DNA from: Taxawa tesnikishii (nom. ined.)
Lineage: Eukaryota; Ascomycota; Dothideomycetes; Dothideales
Length of the DNA stretch: 64,000 bases
NCBI GenBank assembly: GCA_030247885.1
Contig: JAPDRO010000012.1
Location: forward strand, 682,001 to 746,000
Reading direction: 5' to 3'
Below, one piece after another: positions 1-10,152 of this stretch (position 1 is its first letter; every line of letters begins with the position of its first letter). The notes under the pieces are model-generated. The model searched no databases. It saw nothing but the letters and a program-made list of their open reading frames with translations, and was not told the origin of the DNA. The translations under genes and the position numbers were made by a program.

Positions 1-220
1 TTTTAAAGCACCAATGGCAGGTTTCGGATACGGACTACCGATTTCAAGACTCTATGCGCGGTACTTTGGAGGAGACCTCAAGCTGATTAGTATGGAAGGG
101 TGCGTTTCAAGACAGACGCTTGTAAACCGTGAATGAGGAGCTAACACTCTACGCAGGTATGGCACAGACGTCTACCTCCATCTAAATCGCCTGTCCTCAT
201 CCTCAGAACCCTTGCAATGA
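1..220 (+). CDS. Mitochondrial pyruvate/branched-chain dehydrogenase kinase, C-terminal end (partial)
   Basis: This is the 3' end of a gene that starts outside the window. The reading frame gives [19 protein letters not shown], followed by [12 protein letters not shown] and [12 protein letters not shown], then a stop at 218-220. This matches the C-terminal ATP-lid and G-box region (GxGxGLP, then EGxGTD) of the mitochondrial PDK/BCKDK family (GHKL ATPase fold). These kinases phosphorylate and inactivate the E1-alpha subunit of pyruvate or branched-chain 2-oxoacid dehydrogenase in the matrix. A 57-nt intron lies at 100-156 (GTGCGT donor, CTAAC branch at 141, CAG acceptor) and splits the codon for Gly in the EGYGTD motif. 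Whether it is the Pkp1 or Pkp2 type cannot be told from this fragment. Confidence 0.88.
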
Positions 221-950
221 CAACGACCAGTCATGAGGGATGAGTGGTTCCAACCAATGACGCGAGGAGCCATGTCATCAGACTACAGATATCCTGGATC
301 ATCCCAAGGATTGACGCAGAGCACAAAGAAACAACCCACAATGCAGAGTCTCACCATGGCCTCGAAGGCAATGAGGCTCAAGAGCCCCTCCAAGAGCCCG
401 CAACTCAGAGAGGTCAGTGAGAGAAGACAGGTCGGAGATGTCGAGGATATGGTGAGGGAACCTACGGGCGGGCCGGGCGGAACGCCTTGGTGGAGGAATG
501 TGACTATGGAGGAAGGGCTCTAGGCTGAGCTGCTATGTATATCGGTGTCTTTTGGAAGGATATGAGGGCATGGCGCAGGGCGTGTAGAGCGTTTTGAATA
601 TGCGACGGCTGGAGGAAGCTAGTCAAACTCCATGGTTGGTTGCATGGATAGTGTTTTAGTGGAGAAAAGCATTCTTACGTACTCCGTTTGATGCTGCCTT
701 TGTCTGTTTCTGTCGAGCCGCATCCAAAATTCCCCGCATGACTCGCGCGACATCTCGAAGTGTTTCGACGTGGATCGCAATACTGTAACACCCTCCTCCT
801 TTCATCCTTCACTCACGCACATACACGCCAGTACAAATACCAGATATCCTTTACGAACGACCAACCTCCCACGCTCTCGATCCCTCCTACAATCCAGCTT
901 AAGACACGAAATCGCATACATAGCCACGCGCAGAAGCGTCTCCCGTAGCA
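221..950. other. Intergenic: 3' end of kinase gene and promoter of RPB3
   Basis: The stretch lies between the kinase stop and the RPB3 start. A 96-codon open frame at 233-523 shows no recognisable domain and follows a stop directly, so I read it as 3' UTR and not a gene. The 200 bases before the RPB3 ATG are C/T-rich with few G, as usual for fungal leaders. Confidence 0.6.
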
Positions 951-2122
951 ATGGACTACGATGCGTACGGCGCCCTCGACGGCGAGGATACCGGCCCAAG
1001 AGTCACTATTCGTGAGATGAACACCACAACAATCGACTTCGTTCTCTCCAACACCAACCTCTCTCTCGCCAACTCCATCCGCCGTACCATGATCGCCGAA
1101 GTGCCAACCCTAGCCATCGACCTCGTCGAAATCGAATCCAACACCTCCGTCCTAGCCGACGAGTTCCTCGCGCACCGTCTCGGTCTGGTTCCTCTGTCGG
1201 CGAACGACGTCGACAATCTACTATACACACGCGACTGCGACTGCGACCAGTTCTGCGAAAACTGCAGCGTGGTACTACGGCTCAACGCATCGAACCGCTC
1301 CTCGGACGAAATCGTAAAAGTCTTCGCGAAAGACTTGTTCATCGACAGCGGCTTCTCCGCACGCAACGACTACGGACGACGCGGGGGCGCGAACGGGTTG
1401 GACGGCGATGGCACACAGCGCGGTGAGCCAGTGATTCTGGATCCAGAGGGTCAGGGGCCTCTGATCTGCAAGTTGAGGAGGGGCAAGAGCTTAGAGTGAG
1501 GTGTATCGCGAAGAAGGGAATCGCGAAGGAGCACGCGAAGTGGAGTCCGACGACGGCGGTGGGATTCGAGTACGACCCGCACAACAAGCTAAGGCATGCG
1601 GATTTGTGGTATGAGGCGGACAAGCTGGGGAGTGGCCGCCGAGCAAGAACGCGGCGTGGGAGGAGCCGGCGCAGGAGGGTGAGGTTTTCGACTACGATGC
1701 TGAGCCGGTACGTACAAGTCCCAAGCCCAGGTCAAATGCGGGCGACAAGGCTTTCAAAGTCGAGACGGTGGGGATGACTAACACTGCAACTCGCAGAACA
1801 CATTCTACGTCAACCTCGAAGGCAGCGGCGTCATGCCCCCGACCAGATCTTCCACTCTGGTGTCAGTGTTCTGCAGAAGAAACTTGCCGACATCATGTTA
1901 AACCTCGGCGACGAGGGCCAGACCAATGGCGTGAACGGCGTCCCGCAAAGCCCGGACATGATGGACGGGAACGAAACCGCATACGGCGGCAATCAGACAA
2001 CGTACGATCCTGGATACACGACACCATTCGGCGGCGGAGCGACGAGTGCGTGGGGCGGTCAGGCAGGTGGAAGCGCCACGCCCTTCGGCGCGACACCGTA
2101 CGGTAGGAGTGGCAACTGGTGA
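951..2122 (+). CDS. RPB3: RNA polymerase II subunit Rpb3 (apparent frame breaks)
   Basis: This is Rpb3, the alpha-like subunit that pairs with Rpb11 to nucleate Pol II assembly in the nucleus. Visible marks are the N-terminal dimerisation core ([19 protein letters not shown]), the four-cysteine zinc site ([10 protein letters not shown], near residues 86-95), and the conserved segment [16 protein letters not shown] with [18 protein letters not shown]. The tail is Gly/Thr-rich and low in complexity. Exons are 951-1707 and 1797-2122, with an 89-nt intron. The homologous protein can only be followed by changing frame three times, each as if one base were missing: in G4 at 1480-1483, G4 at 1627-1630 and C5 at 1836-1840. 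With three bases added, the exons sum to 362 codons, close to the family length. Because Rpb3 is essential, I favour sequence error over a real pseudogene; a decayed duplicate copy is the alternative. Confidence 0.9.
1708..1796 (+). other. RPB3 intron
   Basis: GTACGT donor follows the codon for Pro in the DYDAEP segment. A TGACTAACAC branch site lies about 20 nt before the CGCAG acceptor. Phase 0. Confidence 0.75.
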
Positions 2123-2727
2123 GGTGCCGATTCGTTCATCTCCGAGGGCGTGCTCTGGAGGTGTGATGAAAGCCTTCTCCCGATGCGCCTGAAGGGAAGC
2201 TCAGGCACTAGGCTCAAGAGTAAGCCTCACAGTATTGAGCAGATCCTGGCCAAGAGCGATTTTCATGCAGGGATTGTATTACCATCGTTCTCAAAAGACT
2301 GGAAATGAGAATGCGGGTTTAGTGGCATCTGCGAGGCGTCATCCACTTTGCTGCATGGAAGGGAAACGGGGTGCAGGAGGGGTATATTGGGGCTTTTCGA
2401 AAACAGCGAGGAGTTCGAGAGAAGAGATGAAAAGGGTCTCTTCCATACGCGACAGAAGACTATGATGGCAATTTGGAGGTCCTTCGAATACCTAAAAAAA
2501 CACTTTTGATGAAACCAGCATCATATTATTTCCCGGCTCAAAGCCCAATTCGGAAACCCGTGACATCGCTAACTGTCCAATCAGACAAACGGTAGAGTAA
2601 GCTTTGCAGCGAGGGAGCCTTATGAAAAGAGTAGGAAGATCCGATCGGAAACACTCATAACACCGCAGGCTTCCTCAGCAATCATGGCAGATCGCCGTCC
2701 CAGCAGACCTTCAAACCTGTTTCTGTG
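2123..2727. other. Intergenic between convergent RPB3 and Ppo genes
   Basis: This holds the 3' ends of two genes facing each other. A 76-codon open frame (2235-2465) has no recognisable features. I see no other gene or repeat. Confidence 0.6.
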
Positions 2728-5700
2728 TCAGTTCTCAAGTCGTAACGCTTGCTGGATCTGGTTACACTCACTGGTCGGGAAAGGCAGATACATGTCCCAG
2801 TTCTCCGTCAGGTAGGCATGGTAGTGCCAATCCTCGGGCAGGTCATCACCTTCGTAGAACTTCCGCAAGACTTTCTTGACCTTGCTCTCTGGGCCCGGCC
2901 ACGCAGGCGCAGGGCGTAGATTCTCCAGCTTGCCGAGCACCTTCAGCATCGTCGTCAGCACAACAGTCGCCATGGGCAGCCCGATGCACTGGTGCGGGCC
3001 GTGCCCCTGGTGCATGTACTTCTCGAAGGGTCGGTTCAGCTTGATCTGTTCCGGGTCTGGGAAACCGGCCGGGTCACGAGAGGCCGCCTTCAGGTTCACG
3101 ACGATCTTGTCGCCCGGTTGGAACTTGAGCTCGCGGTCGCCGTCTTTGATCGTGACGTCTTTGGCGACGATGCGCGCCATGCCCGTCTCGCTAGCCAGAC
3201 GAGAGAATTCGAGCGCGTAGCGCATGAGCTTGTCGTCCGCCTCAGGTGTGTCTTGCTTTGCCAACTTCTGGACCTCTGGCCAGTGTTGACGACCTTCGGT
3301 GAAGAGGTAGTCCATGACTTGCCCGAAAAGCTGACCTTGTGGCGTCACCATGGCCCCGACTGTACCCATAATGTTGCTGACTAGCTCATCGACTGGCGTG
3401 CCGAACTCCAGCAGGCGCTGGATCATGTGCACACCGTAGTCCTTGAGGACAGACTTGGACTCGGAGGGGTTGAGCAGGTTGGTAAAGAAGTTGGCAAAGC
3501 GGCCCGTGTTCTTGACTGCGCTGACCTGGAGCTTGAGAAGATCTCCAAGGACCTCGCTTGCTTCGGAAGCCTTCTCCCGTAGTGGGAAGGAGTGTTCTGG
3601 ATCGATGTCAAAGAAGATGCCGACGAAGACTGCGGTAACGATGAGGTGAAGTTGCTGCTCAGTGAACACACCATGCAGATTGTCGGCGGTCTTGAGAGGC
3701 ACGTTGTACATTTCCGCACAGAAGCGTACATGTGCCATGTTGCCGAGGTCACGGATGATGTCGATGTTGTTCGTTTTGCCGAGCTTGTAGCTCTTCTCCT
3801 TGAGGAGCGAAGTCATGGTTTCCTCGTAGAAGCGGCGCACCTCTCCGATCCACTTTTCGTTGCCTGAAGGAACAGATCGAGAGTGAGGGCCCATGTACAG
3901 CGCCCTCTCCATCCGAGAACGGCTCTCAGCATTCGATCGTTCGTCTCCGGCCAGCATGAAGCCCTTGGCAGAAGAACCCAGCAAGGCGTGCATTGCTTCT
4001 CCCCACGGAACCTTGAATGCCTCCTGGTCCTTCAGGATTTGGTCCGCAGCAGCAAAGGAAAACACCATTTGCGACTTACGGATGGGAGTCGGCCTGGCAA
4101 AAGTGTACTTGTACGCCTTCTTGCGTTTGGTGAGCGCCCTCTTCATCTCGCCCGGAACGTTCAGCGGGAAGTGAGCGTAGACGGAGTTTGGTTCGAAGTT
4201 GTTGGGTAGAGTGCGAGTAAAGAGCTTGTAGAAGACGCAGCCGTTATCGATCGTCAGGTCACTGCTGACCTCCGAGAAACCCCAGTTTGTCAGAGCTTTG
4301 GGGTGGTACGAGGTCGTGTAAAAGCGGTCTCCACGGACCAACGCCACAGCATCTGAAAGTACACCGCGGGACACTGTGTATGATGGGCAGAGACCGGATC
4401 CAGGCTCCATGGGCTTCTTGGCATCTTCCACTACCAAACCAGGATAAAGTTCGACGTTGTCTGGATGATCGTACAGATGCTTCAGTTGTTCGGCGACCTC
4501 TTTATCTTGAGTGATGTCGTCAAATGTCCTGTGTGGCGTGAGGCCAAAGTGTTTCCTGAATTCGTTCAATGTGGCCAGATTCCATGCGCGCGCTTGCTGG
4601 ATGCCCAGGACTTCGATTGCTTTCATGGCGACAGGCACCTGGCGTGGGCCAAAAGCGTTTGCACAGTCCTCAACGCTGTCACACAGGATTCTGGCAAGAT
4701 GGTCGTCGCTGAACGAACCATTGTGACGCTGCAAACCATGGAAGTCGCGCTCCTCGGGCTCCTGTCTCTGCAACTTGGATTCCAAGGCGAACAGCTTGCT
4801 CAAGAATTCGCGCTGAGGCACCTCACTGGGCAGCCTGCCATCGAACATCTCTTTGAAAAGATCTTGTGTCCACTTGTCGTCCTTATCGGATGTTGCCGAG
4901 TGCCACCTGTATACTAAGTTGAACTCGGCACTGACTTGGTTGCCACCACCCATGTCCGGACCTCCAGGAATATCAACACGCGGATTGAGCTGCCAGTTGA
5001 CGTCCGTGTCAGCCTTGTTCAGGTTGAGGATAGTCCTAACATAATCGATCAAGATGATGTTGACATAAAGCCCACAAACTATCATGCGACCTGTTTGAAA
5101 CAGATCGTTGTCGTACTTCTCATACTTCGTCTGGCCTGTTTCATAGTTTTGGAAGTCTGTGTAGTCGCTCGGATTTCTGCTGTCGTCCTCCTTCGGCTGG
5201 GTGAATCGACCTCCTTCATTGATCAGGGCTAGTTGCTCAACGATGAAGTTGTGGTAGCGGTTGAACATGATCAGCAATGCGCCCACACCGGGTGGGAAGG
5301 ACAGAAGTCTGGTCTCGGAGAAGCAGTCAGGCTTGATCTTTCCGTCCTTGAACGTCCGCATCCGCTTCTGTTCGTTCCAGTCACTGCCGTATAATGGTGA
5401 CAAGTCGAGATAAGAAGATGTGTCTGAAACCCGGAAGTCTTTGTGATTTGTGCGGAACAGGTCATGGATGATGATGGAGGCAAGGTAGAAAAGCATGCTC
5501 GAGATGCGGCTGGGATGCGGCTTTGACTCTTTCCGGGCCAATACGGCATCAAATAAGACTCCCGGGTCCGGTAAACTACCCGGTTGAACAGTCTGAGGTT
5601 TCACTGTACGAGCGTATTCCATGTGAGCAGCCCCGAGTTTGGTGTTCAAGAAGTTGTTGAAAGATCCATCCGGTTGTCTGTAACTGTAACGATCTCCGAG

Positions 5701-6164
5701 CAGCGCTTTCGGTGGATGCTCTAGGTCACTCCAAAGTTGTGTAAGGAAGCTGTCTGTAACTTTCTTGCTAATCTTGTCGTCTGGGAGCTTGACCACAGCC
5801 TGGTTGATGTTAGCAACGTCCGTTGTTAGAGGCTTGGAAAGGGACGAACTCTGATCAGACCCTCCATGAGATAGTCCCTGTCATTGAGCGGCTCTTGGGT
5901 GATCGCCGCGTGTTGCACTTCCGCAAGATCTTTCATTGAGGCAAGGCCGAGCTTCTTAATGTCTTTCAAGATAGACTCGACATTATGAAGAAAGCCGTTT
6001 TCTTGGGGTGGTGGGAGGTTGCTTCCATCACCGGTCTCAGTGGGCAATGGTGCTTTGATGGCGTCCAAAAGGCTCTTCATTTGGTGAAGAGCATTGCTGG
6101 CCCTCTCGCGAAGGGTTTCAATCTCATTCTGCTCGGGAATTCCAGTGTCGAGATCAATTTCCAT
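2728..6164 (-). CDS. Psi-producing oxygenase (fatty-acid dioxygenase/P450 fusion)
   Basis: This is a bifunctional oxylipin enzyme of the Ppo/linoleate diol synthase family. An N-terminal haem peroxidase-like dioxygenase makes a fatty-acid hydroperoxide, and the C-terminal P450-like domain then rearranges it. Seen: distal haem His in IIIHDLFRT, the YRWH motif with catalytic Tyr and proximal His, and in the P450 half EFSR (ExxR) and the haem-thiolate loop GHGPHQCIG with Cys at 2986-2988. The I-helix motif, ANQxQ in classic diol synthases, reads TPQGQ here (3331-3345), so the usual Asn is absent and the product may differ. The N-terminal 112 codons (5826-6164) are in another frame from the rest (2728 to about 5855). 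They join within the conserved DRDYLMEGLIQ segment if one base is missing near 5855, and total length is then 1146 codons, normal for the family. Start chosen at 6164, the first ATG of the conserved N-terminal part. Confidence 0.88.
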
Positions 6165-6436
6165 CTCGGATGTCTGAAGTTTTCACGATCAGCTGCGTTT
6201 CGGATAGATTAAGTCAAGAAAGGGACTGCGTGGAGATCGGTGTCTTCCCTCGATTTGCCGTTTAGAAAGATGGAAAGCGCCTCATTGATCCTTTGGAAAA
6301 AGTGTCTAGGCTAGAAAAGAACGGTTGAAAGTACCTGGTCTGTCAAATGTTCCTACAAGGATTGGTGTACAACAAATCGGGTGCAACAAGCACCAGAAGC
6401 TCTGCCTCTAAGTGGTAGTATAAGGAAACCAACCGC

Positions 6437-6462
6437 CAGTCCTTCAGTCCTTCAGTCCTTCA
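6437..6462. repeat. Short tandem repeat, 8-bp unit CAGTCCTT, three copies
   Basis: Three adjacent copies of CAGTCCTT in the Ppo upstream region. It may be slippage only, and no function is implied. Confidence 0.8.
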
Positions 6463-7043
6463 CAGAGATGGAGACTAGAGTTGAACAACTGCTGACGGCA
6501 GGATAAGCAACGCGGTCAATGGCGAGAGGAGTGGTCGAGTAGTATAACCACAAGGGATAGCGGATGGGATGAAGGCTGTGCGAGTCTGGGGATAAGGTAT
6601 TTAAAGTCTTCGAACCTTCATGTGGTGGTGTGCTTGCCTAGAACGCCGTGATGACAGCTGAGCGAGCCATCGGCTCAGCCGCACACGGAACACAACCTCG
6701 TCGCTTGTTGCGCAGCCAGTGTGATGGCCTATACAGCATGAATTCTGATGAGACGATTGTCGGACAACATGCACGAGGCGTCGTTGGACGCCATGGAGCA
6801 CGGCGGGGACACGCCTGAGTGGACAGTAGCACGGCAGGCAGCGAGGCTATGGCCGTGACCCGTACCATGTACAGAGAACCATGGGGGCGGCCAAGCCGCA
6901 TGGTCGACCGCCTTCCCACGCCTTCGTGTTGATGCTAGCAGCGCTGAACAGACGGTAAGCAGAGCAGGCAAAAGTCAGCCAACACTTGCTGTACCGCATT
7001 CCGGACCAAGCGGCAAGGCGATTACGGACAGACACCTTCACCA

Positions 7044-7077
7044 GAACCCACGAACCCACGAACCCATGAACCCATGA
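7044..7077. repeat. Tandem repeat, 8-bp unit GAACCCAY, four copies
   Basis: GAACCCAC twice, then GAACCCAT twice, about 365 bp upstream of the TSC13 start. The units differ only at the last base. Confidence 0.8.
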
Positions 7078-7441
7078 ACATTTGCCTTTTTGATCCTTAG
7101 GGAAGCAGATGCGCTACTGCAGGCACTCCAAGATGAACCCTAACTATTGACCAGTGGTCTGTCTGTGCAGGGAGTATCAAGCATTGAGCCCCACATAGAT
7201 ATCAGACACCCTCGGCTGTGCAGAAATCGCAGCGTGCTCGACCCGACTCGCGTGTTGTGAGGCCATCGAGTCAATTGGTCAGAACGGAGCTCGCGACACT
7301 GACCGTGGGCTGTTGCTGCCGTGCCGAGAGCGACATTTCTGTTGTCCTGTGCCGTCGCTCACTGTACGTCTTACCCCCCACCAAGACAACGGCAACGGCA
7401 CCTCTGCATCTCAGCTCACCACAGCCCCCACTGCCGTCGAA

Positions 7442-8460
7442 ATGGCTTCCAAGCCTGTCACGCTCATCGTGAAGCCGCGAGGTTCGAGAACGCAACAGCA
7501 TCACCCCAGACCGCCATGCTGAACTCAGGCAGGCAAGCCGATCAAGAAGCTCCCCGCCGAAGCGAGCACCTATCTGCAGAGCAGTACTGCCGACCTCTAC
7601 CACCGTCTAGCTACTGAATCCGGCTTCTCCGTACACCGTCTTCGTATCACCAAGGGCTCCGATGGCTCTCTCATTCCCAACTCGAAAGATTTCACCGTCG
7701 AGCGTACCGGCGTGCGCAATGAGAGTGTGATTCATGTCAAAGATCTTGGTAGGCCGTTCAGTTGTGACGCTCTTCCAGCTGCTAACGCACTGGCAGGCCC
7801 ACAGATAGCATGGCAGACCGTCTTCGTGATCGAATACCTTGGTCCCCTCCTCATCCATCCACTACTCTACTTCCTCCGCCCTTACATCTACTCCAACGCT
7901 CCGGCTTCCCCTCAAGCCTGCAAACGCTCTCCTGCGTCCTCATAACCCTGCACTTCCTCAAGCGCGAGTATGAGACGCTCTTCGTGCACCGCTTCTCCAA
8001 TGCCACAATGCCAGCGCGCAACATCTTCAAGAACTCCGCACACTACTGGATTCTTGCTGGCGCAAACATCGCTTACTGGTGCTACTCACCCACCGCTCCG
8101 ACTGCACAGCACTCGAACCCTCTGATCACGTATCCCGGAATCACGCTCTTCTACATCGGCGAGCTGGGCAACCTGTCCACGCATTACACACTGCGGGGAC
8201 TGCGGTCTACCGGCGGTACAGAGAGGGGAATACCAAAGGGTCTCGGATTTGACCTGGTGACTTGCCCGAACTACATGTTCGAGACGATCGCCTGGATTGG
8301 AATCTGGCTGGTGACGTGGAGCTTGAGCACCGGCATCTTCACGGTTGTGGCTGTGGGCCAGATGGCGCTTTGGGCTAAGAAGAAGGAGAGCAGGTACAGG
8401 AAGGAGTTTGGTGACAAATACAGCAAGAAACGGTTCGCTATCATTCCTGGCTTGTACTAG
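7442..8460 (+). CDS. TSC13: Very-long-chain enoyl-CoA reductase (Tsc13 family)
   Basis: Tsc13 catalyses the last step of each very-long-chain fatty-acid elongation cycle in the ER membrane, reducing trans-2-enoyl-CoA with NADPH. The protein starts MASKPVTLIVKPRGKPIKKL, has the usual ubiquitin-like N-terminal part, then the steroid 5-alpha-reductase-type multi-span core (LHFLKREYETLFVHRFS, HYWILAGANIAYW) and ends KKRFAIIPGLY, a typical C-terminus for the family. Exons are 7442-7481, 7533-7748 and 7797-8460, with introns of 51 and 48 nt. The second intron happens to be in frame. The frame changes at C4 (7908-7911), between YIYSNAPAS and LQTLSCVL, as if one C were missing; with it the coding length is 307 codons, close to yeast Tsc13. 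Confidence 0.92.
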
Positions 8461-8759
8461 AGGGTCGTGGTGGAGCGGTTGTAGCCGATCCAAAGACACG
8501 CGGCATCATGCCTTCTCGCAGCAGCGCCATGCAGAGCGGTAAGACCGTAGGTCTCTCAAAGAAACGACGGGGAAATGAGGCACCGGCGGCATTTGCCATT
8601 TATAGCATTGTCGGTAATGTGTCCTTTGCAGGAGACCCGACCGAAATCCATGAAAGCATATTAAGGCCTAACAAAAGTTCAAACAATCCATAGCACTTGT
8701 CAACAGGGTATCATATACTCATGCCCACCGCCTTGCCTTCCCGCGTTGGGCATTACATG

Positions 8760-9301
8760 TCAGTGACCAGCCCCACCTGCACTCTTCCTGTGCTTGTCCT
8801 TCCTCTTAGAAGCCGACCCTGGTGTGTCGGCGCCAGTCTTTCCTTTGTCCCTGCCACCATCCTTCTTCGTACTCCTAGGGGTACTTCGCCCATCGCCTCG
8901 ACCATCATCCTCCGGCTCGTGGATAGGCGAAAAATCCTCGATCCAATCTGGCTTCTTGTCATCGGCCGTAAAGCCAGCCACTATGTTCTCGAAGTGCAAA
9001 CGTGTTTGGACCAAGCTCTAGAAACATGCCTCATTAGCCTGTGTTGTTTCTTCCATACACGGAAAGGCAAGCACCGAAGTGAAGAAAGACGCACCTCGTT
9101 CCGCATCATCGCATGCCACACTAGCTTCTCATAGCTCTCGAGTATGTAAGCCGCCTCGACGCGTCGGTTGCGCTCTTGGAATGTCTCCTGCTGGGCAGCC
9201 TTGCGGGAAGGTCCCTCGCCATTGTTGGTCGAGGCTGAGACCTGTCGGTTAGTGCCGAATCGCGGACTTGGTTGCGCTATGGAGCGAGTTGTAGAGGACA
9301 T
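8760..9301 (-). CDS. Small conserved-looking protein of unknown function
   Basis: I do not recognise this gene. Two exons (9095-9301 and 8760-9017) with a 77-nt intron (GTGCGT donor, CTAATG branch, CTAG acceptor) give 154 residues. The centre is a helical segment RRVEAAYILESYEKLVWHAM followed by LVQTRLHFENIVAGF, which looks conserved. The flanks are polar and probably disordered, with a Lys/Arg/Gly-rich C-terminal tail that could act in nuclear targeting. The precise splice joining the two open frames and the helical core are the reasons for calling it. It converges with TSC13 and shares the upstream region with the next membrane-protein gene. Confidence 0.65.
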
Positions 9302-10152
9302 TATTATCGGGTCTGTCTGGCGCGTACAACAACGAATATGCGGATCTTCTGTTACTTTTGTGAAGGTTGCTGGCAGATGATATTGTTCTTCGTCCTGTGT
9401 GACATGATGTATGCTAGGGATGCATCTACCCGAATTGGTGGGTCACTTCTTCCTTCACGAAAGCATTGCGTCCTTTCTTGAGGGAAACATCCAGCTTTGT
9501 CCGCTGCGTATCGGATATTATCCTTAACAGGTTCCAAGCTTGAAATGACAGGTCGTGATGATGATCTAGTTCCGTTATAATGATGAACCGTATCCTTCCC
9601 GAAGGAGAATCGGACGCTATTGCACGGCGCCAGAGGTGATGCTTTGTCGACACAAACGTTTGAAACAGGCATTCGTATGCTGAACGTTAGCTTTGATAGT
9701 GTAACAAAATAGTGGTTCAAATGCTTCGCTGGAAAGATTTCGACTTGCAACAAATAGCAGCCTATCTTACGATCATTATATACAAGTGTCAGGGAAAGCG
9801 TGGGGGCGAAGCGGGAGTGCCAAGAGCCCGTCGTGCGACAGTACGCGTCCTTTGTCTTGCTCCGTCTCTGTCAGATCGAATTTGTGTCCGTTACTTGATT
9901 TCTGCAATTGGAGAGGCCCCTCTCGTTGCTCGACACAAATTCCATCGAAGAAGGTGACTTCGCACGTATCTCAAGCCACCATCCGCCGGCGGACTTTGGC
10001 CAGGGGCACAGACTGTCTGGAGGAAGAGCTTAGGATAAAGCTGGTCTTGAGCGGTAGCAGGGAGTTGGCGCACTATTGTTCGAGCGTGAGCCATTGTATG
10101 CTGGAATAGTCCCCATAAGGCGCCGGCCACAGCGCCATCCCGATATACGACC
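9302..10152. promoter_or_regulatory. Divergent intergenic region
   Basis: Upstream region shared by the small unknown gene and the type II membrane protein. A minus-strand open frame of 133 codons (9352-9753) overlaps the likely leader and has no domain signs; I leave it out. A TATATA stretch occurs near 9778, too far from the start at 10153 to assign. Confidence 0.5.

Larger units (their letters stand above)
6165..7441. promoter_or_regulatory. Divergent intergenic region between Ppo and TSC13
   Basis: The 1.28 kb between two divergent genes carries both promoters. It contains two small tandem arrays, listed separately. Open frames of 66-110 codons on the minus strand (6601-7603) overlap one another and lack family features, so I do not call them genes. 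Confidence 0.5.

Noticed and set aside
5840-5870. Programmed frameshifting as an explanation for the Ppo and other breaks
   Set aside because: No shared slippery site or downstream structure is visible, and the breaks occur in unrelated genes at different motifs.
9352-9753. 133-codon open frame on the minus strand
   Set aside because: No domain, no splice partner, no compositional sign of coding; lies in a divergent promoter region.
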